Part shown: piece by piece, positions 1 through 9,290 of the stretch | How the letters are laid out: each line of letters opens with the position of its first letter | Position numbering within the stretch: the first letter of the stretch is position 1 | NCBI RefSeq assembly: GCF_050750585.1 | Contig: NZ_JBOJLM010000013.1 | Span: 1-64,000, forward strand | Direction: 5' to 3' | DNA length: 64,000 nt | DNA from: Salinimicrobium sp050750585 | GTDB lineage: Bacteria > Bacteroidota > Bacteroidia > Flavobacteriales > Flavobacteriaceae | Notes under the pieces: generated by a model | Databases searched by the model: none | Told to the model about the DNA's origin: nothing | What the model saw: only the letters and a program-made list of their open reading frames with translations | Position numbers and translations under genes: made by a program

Positions 1-54
1 TCCGGTTTTCCACAGAAAGGATTAACTTCAGAACCAAACCTCAATCTATCAAAA

Positions 55-160
55 GTAAATTTCTCCGGGGCAAGCCCACGGAGCATTTTAGTGGAACACG
101 TTTTCTAACTTTACAACATTTACTAACGAGGCAAGCCTCGGGGTATTTACCCTCCTATGA
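55..160. repeat. 106-bp mobile-looking repeat, copy 1
   Basis: First of two tandem copies; a third is at 8726-8831. The unit begins GTAAAT and has ATTTAC ten bases before its end, so it carries short terminal inverted repeats. Inside are two hairpins: CTCCG-GGGC-AA-GCCC-A-CGGAG and the perfect CGAGGC-AA-GCCTCG. There is no coding capacity. The structure resembles a MITE or REP-like element. The name is an inference; the repetition is seen directly. Confidence 0.85.
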
Positions 161-266
161 GTAAATTTCTCCGGGGCAAGCCCACTGAGCATTTTAGTGG
201 AACACGTTTTCTAACTTTACAACATTTACTAACGAGGCAAGCCTCGGGGTATTTACCCTCCTATGA
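161..266. repeat. 106-bp mobile-looking repeat, copy 2 (tandem)
   Basis: Directly abuts copy 1 and differs from it at a single base in the first hairpin arm (CACTGAG instead of CACGGAG). Such near identity points to a recent duplication. It shares the extra bases ATAA after its right end with copy 3 at 8726-8831. Confidence 0.85.
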
Positions 267-269
267 ATA

Positions 270-297
270 AAAAAGGCTGTCTTTTGACAGCCTTTTT
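270..297 (-). terminator. Rho-independent terminator (bidirectional form)
   Basis: A perfect 11-bp stem AAAAGGCTGTC / GACAGCCTTTT with a TTTT loop, with A and T tracts on both sides. It lies about 70 bases downstream of the minus-strand PepSY gene and probably ends the SusC-SusD-PepSY transcript. Confidence 0.8.
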
Positions 298-364
298 GGC
301 TAATTCAATTCTATCCTTAAAAGAGTAGTAATGGATCCGCCAGGGGAATCCAGGTTAATAATTG

Positions 365-1093
365 TTAAACGCGGGATTTCTTTTTCTTTTTCTTCTTAGG
401 ATTAATAATTTTCCTAATAGTGGGGGAAGATATGTACCAAAGCACAAATCCGCTCAATACGGTGATCAATCCCAGTAAAGAGAAGGCTCTCAGAACAAAG
501 TTATTGAAGTCATCCCTGCCATCGTAATCCATGGTGTGGGTCATCCAGAGGAAATCAAACCACCGCCAGTCCCTGTGTCTCAGTGTCCTAAAAGTTCCAT
601 CAGCAATGGATACATATGCTCGAATATTTTCGGGAGTATTATAAGAAATTACATATGCGGGCAGAGGGCCACTGCGATATTCATGGTGATCACCGGTTTC
701 AGTTATCCTCTCCACATTTTCCACTTCCAAACCATCTATCATATTCTGGTCTGCTATAGATAGAGCTTCAGCTTCTGTTAATCCCATTTTCATTTCGCCG
801 GTACGGGCATTATGTAACATACTGTGATTGATCCAGTAGTAGGGATCTCCGGCGATCTCCTTCAGTTCGACAGAATGCACCTTCATTCCTGACGATTCGG
901 ATGGACTTAAAAGCCCTTCAAAACTAGCGTGGTTCATTTCAGTCTTTCGATATTGATCTCCATGGATCTCGTCTATATCAGTCCAACTGAAGTATAATCC
1001 GCTCACGGTCCACATAATGAATTGTAGTCCTAGAAATATTCCCAAGTACCTATGGGCCTGTCTAATTTTTAAGGCTGTTTGTCTTCTTACCAT
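365..1093 (-). CDS. Short PepSY-type transmembrane protein
   Basis: 242 residues. A transmembrane segment near residues 15-36 (YLGIFLGLQFIMWTVSGLYF) precedes a periplasmic region with PepSY-like features, and a second transmembrane helix near 203-225 is followed by a lysine-rich tail (PKKKKKKK). PepSY-associated membrane proteins are often linked to iron or copper uptake as inner-membrane reductases or helpers; that role is inferred here. It lies 71 bases after the SusD gene and is probably the last gene of the SusC-SusD unit. It is much shorter than the four-helix PepSY protein at 14780-15958 and has only two helices, so it is a minimal family member. The exact substrate cannot be told. Confidence 0.7.
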   Translation of the reverse strand: MVRRQTALKIRQAHRYLGIFLGLQFIMWTVSGLYFSWTDIDEIHGDQYRKTEMNHASFEGLLSPSESSGMKVHSVELKEIAGDPYYWINHSMLHNARTGEMKMGLTEAEALSIADQNMIDGLEVENVERITETGDHHEYRSGPLPAYVISYNTPENIRAYVSIADGTFRTLRHRDWRWFDFLWMTHTMDYDGRDDFNNFVLRAFSLLGLITVLSGFVLWYISSPTIRKIINPKKKKKKKSRV

Positions 1094-1164
1094 TATTACA
1101 TTGTTAAAGGAGATTAGAGGCTTTTTCTTAAGATCTCATCTCCTGAATTGAAAATTTATTTGTT

Positions 1165-2613
1165 TTAATACCCTTCTGTTTGATCCATTCCCGAAGCTTG
1201 TATTTCACTCGCAGGGATAGGACAGATTGTTCTGTTATCACTCGCCTGGATATCAAGATTGGCTGCATCTACTCCTGTATTCACATGTTCATCTCCCGGA
1301 CGAATAATGGCTTGTCCTCTGCGAATATAGTCGTATACGCCATGACCCTCCAAGGCCAGCTCCCTTCTCCTCTCTTCGGCAATTTTTTCTTTAAGAGCTT
1401 CCCCCGTTTCGGTTACACGATGGGAAGCAAAGTTGGTTGTTCTGTTTTCAATAAGTGTATTCAAATAGTTCAAAGCTTCAGATTCACCTCCGCCGGCACC
1501 GTGCGCGGCTGCTTCTGCTGCAATTAAATACATTTCGGACAACCTGAGAACAGGAATATTGTGAGCACTCAGCCCTCCGCCTTCGCTTCTGTTAGTATAT
1601 TTTACAAAAGCCTGCTGTGTACCTTCCTTATCCTCCTCGAGGAGAGCGGCGCGCGGATCATTTTCATATGCCCCCAACAAATCCACAAAGGTCTTAGTGG
1701 CAATAACATCTCCCTGCCCACCGTCTTTCACGTCAAACTGGGCTCCAAGACCATTACTCCCTAAAGAGTTCTGGCTGGTGATACTCAACTCAAATAATGA
1801 TTCAGAATTATAGTCAGTGAAGACATAAGAATCTACACCCATAAGATTGGATTCTCCTCTGGCTGCAATTATCTGCTCAGCATAATTTAAAGCATTCTCC
1901 CAGTCTTGTTTATATAAATAAACTCTGGCCAGCAAAGCTTTCACACCTGTCTTGGTAAGGTAATTAGTACTACCCTGCTCCCAGGTATTTTCCTCCAGGA
2001 GATCATGTGCCGTTTGGAGATCAAGAAGAATTTGGCCATAAGTTTCTCCCAGGGAGCTTCTTTCAACCACAACTTCTTCCGAGGAAAGTTTAAGAGGCAG
2101 GCCTTGTGAAGAAGCACCGGCCCTTATCCAGGGGTAGGCAAAAGTTCTGGCGAGGTCAAAATAGACCATTCCTCGAAGGCCTAAAGCCTCTCCAAGGATT
2201 TCCTGTTTTGCAGCAGCATTGCCTTCAGCTGCATCTATGTTGGCAATGATGAGATTGAGGTTGTTTATCGCTTTAAAAGACTGTCTCCAAAGCTCTTCAC
2301 AGCTTCCACTATTGTTCGCGCTTTCTTCGTATTTATAAGCAATAGATTCGTAATCCCTTGGATTAAAAGTGGTTTTTACAAACCTGAAATCTGTTCCTTT
2401 AACAGCCGCTCTTTTATACAAAACCCTTCCCAGATATGTATTCCGGGAAACTTCATTGTAGGTACCGATTAGTAATTTATCCAGTTTTTCTACAGAACTA
2501 AGGACCAGATTTTCAGAAATAACATGGTCTGGTGTTTGGGTGAGTACATCCTCGCTACATCCCTGAAGGGATAGTATACCTATGATCACTAATGTGTTTT
2601 TTAATATTTTCAT
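1165..2613 (-). CDS. SusD/RagB-family outer-membrane lipoprotein
   Basis: 482 residues. The N-terminus has a lipoprotein signal with lipobox LSLQGC, followed by the helical SusD fold: N-terminal SusD-like motifs near residues 20-200 and the C-terminal RagB/SusD part with LRLSEMYLIAAEAA and EERRRELALEGHGVYDYIRRG. SusD proteins lie on the cell surface and deliver ligand to the partner SusC barrel. The gene starts 16 bases after the SusC stop, a usual pair arrangement. No carbohydrate-active enzyme lies next to this pair; its neighbours are a PepSY protein and a Cys/His-rich protein. The ligand may therefore be something other than a glycan. That is an inference. Confidence 0.9.
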   Translation of the reverse strand: MKILKNTLVIIGILSLQGCSEDVLTQTPDHVISENLVLSSVEKLDKLLIGTYNEVSRNTYLGRVLYKRAAVKGTDFRFVKTTFNPRDYESIAYKYEESANNSGSCEELWRQSFKAINNLNLIIANIDAAEGNAAAKQEILGEALGLRGMVYFDLARTFAYPWIRAGASSQGLPLKLSSEEVVVERSSLGETYGQILLDLQTAHDLLEENTWEQGSTNYLTKTGVKALLARVYLYKQDWENALNYAEQIIAARGESNLMGVDSYVFTDYNSESLFELSITSQNSLGSNGLGAQFDVKDGGQGDVIATKTFVDLLGAYENDPRAALLEEDKEGTQQAFVKYTNRSEGGGLSAHNIPVLRLSEMYLIAAEAAAHGAGGGESEALNYLNTLIENRTTNFASHRVTETGEALKEKIAEERRRELALEGHGVYDYIRRGQAIIRPGDEHVNTGVDAANLDIQASDNRTICPIPASEIQASGMDQTEGY

Positions 2614-2629
2614 TTTCTTGCTTTTTAGT

Positions 2630-5600
2630 CTAAAATTGTAATTGAAGTCCCAGCATTAGGGTTCTTGCTGTTGGTACCTGGAAGAAATTCACTCCATCGA
2701 CAACTGCCTCGGGATCATATCCGTCAAGTTCTGTCAACAACAGTAAGTTGTCCCCCTGCACATAAACAGATCCGCCTTTTACAGTATTCCAAATTGCCGG
2801 GAGCCTATAACTCAGCTTCACATTCTTTAACTTCAAGTAATCTGAATCATAGAGGTGCCTGGTGGACACATCATTGGAAAAAGTTGGATTTCCGTTGATC
2901 CTGATCGGCACAGTAGCATCTGTATTATTAGGATTCCAAGGACTTAACTGAGCCACCGTATTGGTGAACTGTGGAGCGTAACCGTCATCATCCCTTTTAA
3001 AGGCTGTTCGGTCATACACCTTTCCTCCCATTCCAAATGTGAATAAGAAATCGAGAGAAAAGTTCTTATAATTGAACTCGTTAAAGAAGCCTCCTTGTAA
3101 ATCCTGCAGAGCATCCCCGAAAATACCAAAACCTGCACTCTGGGCATCTGTTGTAATTTCTCCGGTTCTTTCCCCGTTTTCCAGCACGTAATACTGGGCC
3201 ATTCCTGTCTCAGGGTCTACTCCTGCATACTCTCTCAGGTAGGAAGAATAAATACTTTCTCCCTCTTTGATGATCAAAGGATCCTGCCCATATCTTGAAC
3301 TATAATTAGATACGATAGTATTTTTCAGTTTCGTGATCTCATTGTCAAGAATAGTGAGATTCGCACTGGTTCTCCAGGAGAAATTGTCATTAGTATAAGG
3401 TGTATAACCGATTTCAAATTCCCAACCCTTATTCACCATTTCTCCATAGTTCTGTAGTTGGGTCAGGAAACCTGTTGTAGAAGAAACTGGTACATTCAAC
3501 AACAGATCTTCTGTCTTTTTATGAAAGTAATTCACAGAAAGATCAAATTCGCTGAAGAGGTTAAGATCTATTCCCAAATTGAAATTTTTACTTTGTTCCC
3601 AAGAAAGATCTGGGTTTTGCAGTTGCCCGTAAGACAGACCTGATTCTCCTCCGTACCCTTTCCCGTCAGTTTCAAAAAATGCCAAAGCTGCGTAATACTG
3701 GGGAGGCAGATTCCCGTTTGTCCCGTAACTACCTCTAAACTTTAAATAATCCAAACCATCAACATCTAAAAAGCTTTCTTCAGTTACGACCCAGGCGCCA
3801 GACACTGACCAAAAAGTTCCCCATCGGGCATCTTTTCCGAATCTTGAAGATCCGTCTCTTCTAAAACTGGACGAGAGATAATATTTTTGGTTATAGTTAT
3901 AAGCCACCTGTGAAAAATAGGAGAGTAAAGAGTAATTTTCTGCATAACCAGTATGCGACCATAGAGCACCAATACTACTTGCCGACAGTAATTCACTGTC
4001 GAGAACGTCATAACCATATACATTGATAGAATTCATCTCAGAAACCTGCGACTCCTGACCGAGCAGAACGTCCAACCCATGGTTCCCATACATTTTATTA
4101 TAGTTTAGAATGTTCGAAATAGTGTATTGGAAAACTTCACTTTTTACACGATTAAGAACTCCATTCCAGATGCCACCCCCTGCACCAAACTCTTTATTGT
4201 CATACAGGGTTTCATCTATTGCTTGCTGGTCTATTCCAAATGTGGTCTTGAAACTTAGGGGATCTATAATTTGAAATTCTGCAGAAGCATCTCCTCTGAC
4301 ACGGAATTCCTTATTTTCATACTCACCCACTTTTAGAACACCTATAGGATTTGCATTTTTTTCGATCTCATTCGGGAGGTTAGCAAATCCTCCATACCCC
4401 TCTGGATCATAAATGGGGGCAGCAGGGGGCAGCACTCTCGCCATGTACAACGGGTTCAGGCCTCCCGCATAAGTTCCGTCGATGTTAGCTGCATCCCTTT
4501 CAGATTTGGCCACAGAAAGATTAACTCCTAATGTAATCCAGTCCTTTGCCTGGTTCTCAAGATTTACACGACCTGAATATCGTTTCAACCCGGTCTCTAT
4601 TATTGTCCCTGACTGATCGAGATAATTTCCAGAAACAAAAAAAGAAGTGTTTTCATTTCCGCCCCTGGCCGAGAGATTATATTTTCTCATGAAGCCGGTC
4701 TGGTAGATAGCATCCATCCAATCTGCGTTGGCATTTGTAGTTCCGTAGATATTCTGGTAATCGCTTACAGCCTGACTCTGGTATGTACTATACAAGCTAT
4801 TGTCTGCATACACTCTTTTGAACTCGGCATTCTCGTTATTCTGAATATATTGGTTTATTTGCCCTTCTATCCACAGATCTTTGAACTGCTCATTGTTGAT
4901 CAGCTTTTCCTCGGTAAGATTCTCACTCCAACCGGTTTCTACTCCAAGAGCAATTTCAGTCTCCCCTCTTTTACCTTTCTTGGTAGTGATGATCACCACT
5001 CCATTAGCCGCCCTTGAACCATAAAGAGAAGAAGCTGCAGCATCCTTGAGAACCGTTATACTCTTAATATCTTCCGAATTGATAGTAGACAAAGGGTTAT
5101 AACCCGTACTTCCGGTCATAAAATCACCCGCCCTCAAATTTGAATCAGTATTTATCACCACACCGTCTAGAACGTACAGAGGCTGAGTTGAACCACTTAT
5201 AGATCCAATCCCCCGAATTTGCACATTAGACTGACCTCCAGGCTGGCCTGAAGTAGAAATATTTACCCCTGAAACCTTTCCCTGTAAGGCCGTTTCAAAA
5301 CTGGCAGTAGCCCCTCTAGTCACAGCTTCATTGGTCACTGTTTCTGCCGCTCCTGTAAAACTTCGTTTGTTGGCTGAACCATAAGCTACCACCATAACCT
5401 CATCGAGCGATTCGGCGTTTTTCACCATTTCTACGTTAATCACATTAGACGCACCAATGGTCTTGTTAACTATTTTCTTTCCGATATAGCTAAAGTTAAG
5501 AACATCGCCCACCTGTGCCGTTATTGAATATTCCCCGTCGAAGTTAGTTTGGGTTCCATTGGTTGTATTTTTCACCATCACATTTACTCCGGGAATAGGC

Positions 5601-5710
5601 ATGCCATTCTCGTCGCTCACAGTTCCGGTAACTGTTTTTTCCTGGGCATAAGATAACTGCCCTACTAACCCTGCACACAGGGTTAGTATCAATAAAATTT
5701 TACTTTTCAT
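2630..5710 (-). CDS. SusC/RagA-family TonB-dependent receptor
   Basis: 1026 residues from the ATG at 5710. An in-frame ATG at 5773 would add 21 residues before an obvious signal peptide (MKSKILLILTLCAGL...SYAQ), so the inner start is preferred. Order of parts: signal peptide 1-23, carboxypeptidase-like regulatory domain about 25-105, plug about 115-235 with the SusC signature (LKDAAASSLYGSRAANGVV), then the barrel ending in a terminal aromatic residue (LGLQLQF). It would import a ligand across the outer membrane with energy from TonB. It pairs with the SusD gene just downstream. The upstream Cys/His-rich gene and the PepSY gene hint at a metal-related substrate. Confidence 0.92.
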   Translation of the reverse strand: MKSKILLILTLCAGLVGQLSYAQEKTVTGTVSDENGMPIPGVNVMVKNTTNGTQTNFDGEYSITAQVGDVLNFSYIGKKIVNKTIGASNVINVEMVKNAESLDEVMVVAYGSANKRSFTGAAETVTNEAVTRGATASFETALQGKVSGVNISTSGQPGGQSNVQIRGIGSISGSTQPLYVLDGVVINTDSNLRAGDFMTGSTGYNPLSTINSEDIKSITVLKDAAASSLYGSRAANGVVIITTKKGKRGETEIALGVETGWSENLTEEKLINNEQFKDLWIEGQINQYIQNNENAEFKRVYADNSLYSTYQSQAVSDYQNIYGTTNANADWMDAIYQTGFMRKYNLSARGGNENTSFFVSGNYLDQSGTIIETGLKRYSGRVNLENQAKDWITLGVNLSVAKSERDAANIDGTYAGGLNPLYMARVLPPAAPIYDPEGYGGFANLPNEIEKNANPIGVLKVGEYENKEFRVRGDASAEFQIIDPLSFKTTFGIDQQAIDETLYDNKEFGAGGGIWNGVLNRVKSEVFQYTISNILNYNKMYGNHGLDVLLGQESQVSEMNSINVYGYDVLDSELLSASSIGALWSHTGYAENYSLLSYFSQVAYNYNQKYYLSSSFRRDGSSRFGKDARWGTFWSVSGAWVVTEESFLDVDGLDYLKFRGSYGTNGNLPPQYYAALAFFETDGKGYGGESGLSYGQLQNPDLSWEQSKNFNLGIDLNLFSEFDLSVNYFHKKTEDLLLNVPVSSTTGFLTQLQNYGEMVNKGWEFEIGYTPYTNDNFSWRTSANLTILDNEITKLKNTIVSNYSSRYGQDPLIIKEGESIYSSYLREYAGVDPETGMAQYYVLENGERTGEITTDAQSAGFGIFGDALQDLQGGFFNEFNYKNFSLDFLFTFGMGGKVYDRTAFKRDDDGYAPQFTNTVAQLSPWNPNNTDATVPIRINGNPTFSNDVSTRHLYDSDYLKLKNVKLSYRLPAIWNTVKGGSVYVQGDNLLLLTELDGYDPEAVVDGVNFFQVPTARTLMLGLQLQF

Positions 5711-5824
5711 AAAGTGAGTTGTTTTAAAATTGGATAATCTGAAATAAAGTTGGGAAGATATCAGCGCATACATTTAATGTACAGCCGAATCTCCATAAGC
5801 ATCAATGAATGATGCGCCTGTAAA

Positions 5825-6250
5825 TCAGATGGTAAATACCTGGCAAAGGACTTGTATGTCGTAAACCAGTTGTGGAGGTTGATAAGGAGGATAATTGATT
5901 ACCTCCGGAGATAACTCAGGTAGAAGATCAACTATAATGAAAGACAACGGAATAATAAATGTCTGCGGTATAAAGTCGAAAGAGGTAGAAGCAAAATTTA
6001 ATTCATCTTGACCCTCAATTCGATCGGTTTCGTCTGAGCAACAAGCCTCTTTATCCATTTTCATATGGCCCATCATACTATCCACTCCACAGGAGTGTGT
6101 TTCGGACTTGCATTTTTTTACAGAAGAAAAAACAGCGTGTCCTACCAAACTCTTACCGCAAAAATGCTTCTCCACAGTGAAAGACATCGTGGAAAAGAGG
6201 ACCAAAATGGCCATCAGAAAAGAAAAAGTATTTAAAAAAACTTTCTTCAT
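5825..6250 (-). CDS. Small Cys/His-rich exported protein (HYC_CC_PP-like family)
   Basis: 141 residues from the ATG at 6250; an upstream in-frame ATG at 6316 would put 22 residues before the signal sequence. The signal or membrane segment MKKVFLNTFSFLMAILVLFSTMSF is followed by HFCG, KKC, a Met/His stretch (MMGHMKMDKEACC) with an adjacent CC, and near the C-terminus a PPYQPP motif. This order (His-x-Cys, Cys-Cys, Pro-Pro) matches the Bacteroidota family known as HYC_CC_PP, whose function is not established. The Cys/His/Met content suggests metal binding. It lies 114 bases upstream of the SusC gene in the same direction. A TATATTTG motif sits 7 bases before the ATG, so a leaderless transcript is possible. 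Confidence 0.6.
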   Translation of the reverse strand: MKKVFLNTFSFLMAILVLFSTMSFTVEKHFCGKSLVGHAVFSSVKKCKSETHSCGVDSMMGHMKMDKEACCSDETDRIEGQDELNFASTSFDFIPQTFIIPLSFIIVDLLPELSPEVINYPPYQPPQLVYDIQVLCQVFTI

Positions 6251-6264
6251 GAATTCCAAATATA

Positions 6265-6864
6265 ATAAAATGTTAATAGGAATTATTTTTTTAACATGAA
6301 ATTCTGCTTTTTTCAATTAGAAAGAAAAGGAATTTAATTGTAGTCACAAGATGTTGCATTATTCTAGACTCTTCTTATAGAATGACTAAGAAAAGAGAGG
6401 TCAACTTGTTCTAATATCAGTAACTTGGTTTGCTATTACTACATTACCAACTCCTGCAAGGCTAATTTTGGGCTCTAACTTCACCATTTCTTTTGGAGGA
6501 AGGAAAGATCTTTTATGGACTCTATTGGGGACGGTTTAATTCCCCCTTTTGGATGGGATGGCACGACAGCTCGTGCTACAGCAACGCTGAAAACATCTCC
6601 TTTCAGGAACATAGAATTTACCACAGTAATGGCATTACCCCGACTTTTGCTATATTAAATGGCACCAAATAATACCTAATTAAAGATTTTCAGTACCTTA
6701 ATAAAGCTGAAGATCATTTTTTTTTAATATTGATTTAAAATGTGATCTATTCGGTTTCCTAATCGGTTACTTATATTTCTTACCTTCCAGTAGTTTAGGG
6801 GCTTTAGAGTGATTTGACTTTTCATTCAAACGTTAAATCGGTTGCCTAAAAATCAACGATATAA
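6265..6864. other. Intergenic region without a recognisable gene
   Basis: About 600 bases, interrupted by stops in all frames on both strands. I see no RNA gene, hairpin terminator or repeat of the families found elsewhere in the window. It is probably decayed island DNA. Confidence 0.5.
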
Positions 6865-8050
6865 TCAAAACCCACTTTTCGGATTCGTTTTTGGCTCAAT
6901 AAGGCAAAAATTAAAAATAATTGGTTACCTATTTATGCTCGGGTAACTGTTAATGGCAAAAGAGCTGAGATTAGTTTGTCTCGGTATTGCAATTCAAAAG
7001 TCTGGGATGAACGTGCCCATAGGATCAAAGGAAGAAATCCTGAAGCCGTTACCCTTAACAACTACCTTGATGCTAAACATGCCAAGTTGCTCCAGTGTAA
7101 TGAAGATCTATTGAAAGAAGATAAGATTGTTACAGCCCAGACTATAAAATCGAAGTTCTAATGCTCAGACGCTTCTTATAAATCACTTAAGGATGTAATT
7201 GAGCCTCATAAAACAACAATGGGGATGTCCTCAAATATGAAGTTTTAAAAAATTTTGGGGCAACTGAAAAGTATTTGGCCGATTATCTGGTGAAGGATCA
7301 CAAGACCGTGGACATTTAGCTGAAAAACATTTCTTACCAGTTTGTCACCGGCTTTGATAAATTTCTTCGGAGGCAAAAGGACAAAAGGGAAAGAAACAGC
7401 TAAGTAACAATGGAATAATGAAACATCTGGAAAGGTTTAAAGCTCACCAATCTCTCAATAAAACTAGGATGGCTTGAAAAGGATCCTTTCCGGAATTACA
7501 AAATGAAGTTTAAAAAATTTCACCGTGCTTATCTCCATCAAAGAGAACTAAATTTTATTGAGGAGACACGATTCAAACGTCATACTTTTAGACAACAAAA
7601 GATATATTTCTTTTCGCCTGCTATACAGGTTTATCTTATATAGACGTAAAAAATCTCACTATTGATAATTTAATCCAGGGAGTTAACGGAAAGGATTGGA
7701 TATACTGCAGGAGAGAAAAGAGTCAAACTCCAATGAAGATGCCTCTTTTGGAAAAGGCTCGTGAGATTCTGCAGAAATATGAGAATCCAGTATCACAAAG
7801 TTTTCTTCCAGTCTATAGCAATCGAAAGACTAATAATTACCTGAAAGAGATTGCAGACCAGTGCAAGATTCAGCAGAATCTTAGTTTTCATGTTGCAAGG
7901 CACACATTTGCAACAACAATTGCCCTATCCAATGGTGTGCCCAAAGAAACCGTTTCTATGCTCCTGGGACATTCAAAATTGTCAACCACTCAAATATATG
8001 CAAGGGTAGTTGATCAGAAGATAGGAGAGGATATGGATCTTTTACAATAA
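6865..8050 (+). pseudogene. Broken tyrosine recombinase (integrase)
   Basis: Fragments in several frames read through as one Bacteroidota-type integrase. The N-terminal arm-binding part (FRIRFW, PIYARVTVNGKRAEISL, TLNNYLDAKHAK) spans 6865-7161 and ends in a stop. The SAM-like core-binding part follows in other frames at about 7170-7560 with further stops and shifts (KNFGATEKYLADYL, FVTGFDKFLR). The catalytic part covers about 7600-8050 (CYTGLSYIDVKNL, HVARHTFATT, LLGHSKLSTTQIYARV). The HxxR, H and Tyr residues remain, but there is no intact reading frame and no ATG for the first part. It is a relic of an earlier integration event, separate from the intact integrase at 10974-12305. Confidence 0.85.
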
Positions 8051-8138
8051 AAATTGAATTAATTCTTTGCGGGCGAAAAAAAAAAGAAGATTTGAAATCT
8101 TAGTCATCAAGGATCACATAACCTTTCCCTGATTAAGA

Positions 8139-8240
8139 TTAGGAAACATACTTCAGCACAACATAAGCGGCCAGTATCACACTGCCAATAAGAACAAGTA
8201 GCCTCCAAACTTTGGAATTATCCTTAATCATTATCTCCAT
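8139..8240 (-). CDS. 33-residue single-helix membrane peptide (hypothetical)
   Basis: A small ORF starting MEIMIKDNSKVW and continuing into one strongly hydrophobic stretch (LLVLIGSVILAAYVV), then LKYVS and a stop. The pattern, a charged N-terminus with one transmembrane helix, fits the many small membrane proteins of Bacteroidota. No relative or function is recognised, and the short length leaves real doubt that it is expressed. Confidence 0.35.
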   Translation of the reverse strand: MEIMIKDNSKVWRLLVLIGSVILAAYVVLKYVS

Positions 8241-8416
8241 CTTTTGAATAAATGAGAGATTGAACTCCACTTTGGTATCCAAAGAGGAGTATTTTAACCT
8301 CAGGGGAAATTGGGGGAATGTTATTCTGGTGATTTAACATTAAAAATAAAGTTTTTACGAAAAAGAAAAGGAATATTGGGAAATATTTAACCAGATTATT
8401 TCTAGACTCCCAACCT

Positions 8417-8467
8417 GCGAACGCAGCGAAGTGAAGTGCTGCAAGCCCAAAACTACCGAACTAATAC
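8417..8467. repeat. REP-like degenerate hairpin repeat, copy 1
   Basis: Contains GCAGC...GCTGC arms followed by AAGCCCAAA and CCGAACTAATA. The same order of elements recurs at 9241-9290 and 9598-9636, with changed spacing and bases. Confidence 0.55.
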
Positions 8468-8512
8468 TATGTTGTGATGCAACAAATTAACAGGAAAAAC
8501 CTTCTAGCAAAA

Positions 8513-8990
8513 TCATTTATTAAGTACCGACTCTACCCACTCTTGTGCTTTTTCAATATCTAGAAATATGGCAAAAGGAACTTTTGAGAAATTTCTTTCA
8601 AAAGTAGCCATGTTCAAAGATGATGCTTTCCGGCTAACCACTCCAAAACCTACGAGATTCCTTAGATTTACAAGCTTATAATAAGCTACTGGATTCACAT
8701 TGAAATCATGAACCCTTTTGGATAAGTAAATTTCTCCGGGGCAAGCCCACGGAGCATTTTAGTGGAACACGTTTTCTAACTTTACAACATTTACTAACGA
8801 GGCAAGCCTCGGGGTATTTACCCTCCTATGAATAAACGAACTTTTTATTATCATAAAATTCTGAACAAATTTTTATTACATCTGCCACTTCTGAATAATC
8901 AATAACAACTCCTTCTTTTGGCTGTGAAATCACATAATTTTCGTAAAAGTGTAGTGTGGTAAAATGGAGGTCAATACTTTCTTGAGGCAT
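8513..8990 (-). pseudogene. Small cytosolic protein gene split by the 106-bp repeat
   Basis: Two minus-strand fragments belong to one protein. From the ATG at 8990 the first reads MPQESIDLHF...CSEFYDNKKFVY and runs into a stop inside the repeat at 8726-8831. The second resumes on the far side as LSKRVHDFNVNPVAYYKL...AQEWVESVLNK and ends at 8513. The joined product, about 120 residues, resembles a common flavobacterial family of unknown function with the pattern FVYIS-x-R and a C-terminal FAVF-like strand. That likeness is from memory and moderate. No ATG precedes the second half; its first plausible start is a GTG at 8698. Confidence 0.65.
8726..8831. repeat. 106-bp mobile-looking repeat, copy 3, inserted in a gene
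   Basis: Identical to copy 1 (55-160) as far as can be read by eye, over 8 kb away. It interrupts the small gene at 8513-8990 and adds an in-frame stop. TTAT-like bases are present on both sides (minus strand: GTTTAT before, TTATCC after), but it is not possible to decide whether they are a target duplication. Confidence 0.85.
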
Positions 8991-9240
8991 AATTTCAGAC
9001 TTTTTTACAAATGGAGGTGAAACCTCTCTCAATCTCTCCACCTATTTTCTTCCATGTTAAGTTAGAAAAGAAGATAATAAATAAAAAATGCTCTTAGAAT
9101 TCTTTATTCAGTGAATTTGAGAAAGAGCCAATATCAAAGTCTGCTGATGATAGATCAGGACATATCCTCAGTCTAGTCAAAATCACAAGAATGGCATGAA
9201 TCAACAATTACTATTAGATGTTGGGCACCTAAAATAAAAG

Positions 9241-9290
9241 CGAACGAAGCGCAGCAAACTGCTGCAAGCCCAAATCCCCCGAACTAATAC
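9241..9290. repeat. REP-like degenerate hairpin repeat, copy 2
   Basis: GCAGC-AAACT-GCTGC hairpin followed by AAGCCCAAA and CCGAACTAATA. It is the tightest of the three copies. Confidence 0.55.

Noticed and set aside
55..266. Tandem repeats as a CRISPR array
   Set aside because: Two 106-bp units without spacers, and no cas genes; they are abutting copies of one element.
5725..5760. Fur-box-like site upstream of the left SusC gene
   Set aside because: TTATTTCAGATTATCC on the minus strand shows only one poor arm and no symmetry.
5711..5773. N-terminal extension of the left SusC protein
   Set aside because: The 21 added residues precede a standard signal peptide, so the start at 5710 is much more likely.
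8826..9041. A separate 71-residue gene beside the 61-residue frame at 8513-8698
   Set aside because: Both are halves of one protein broken by the 106-bp repeat; the end of one and the lack of an ATG in the other are caused by the insertion.
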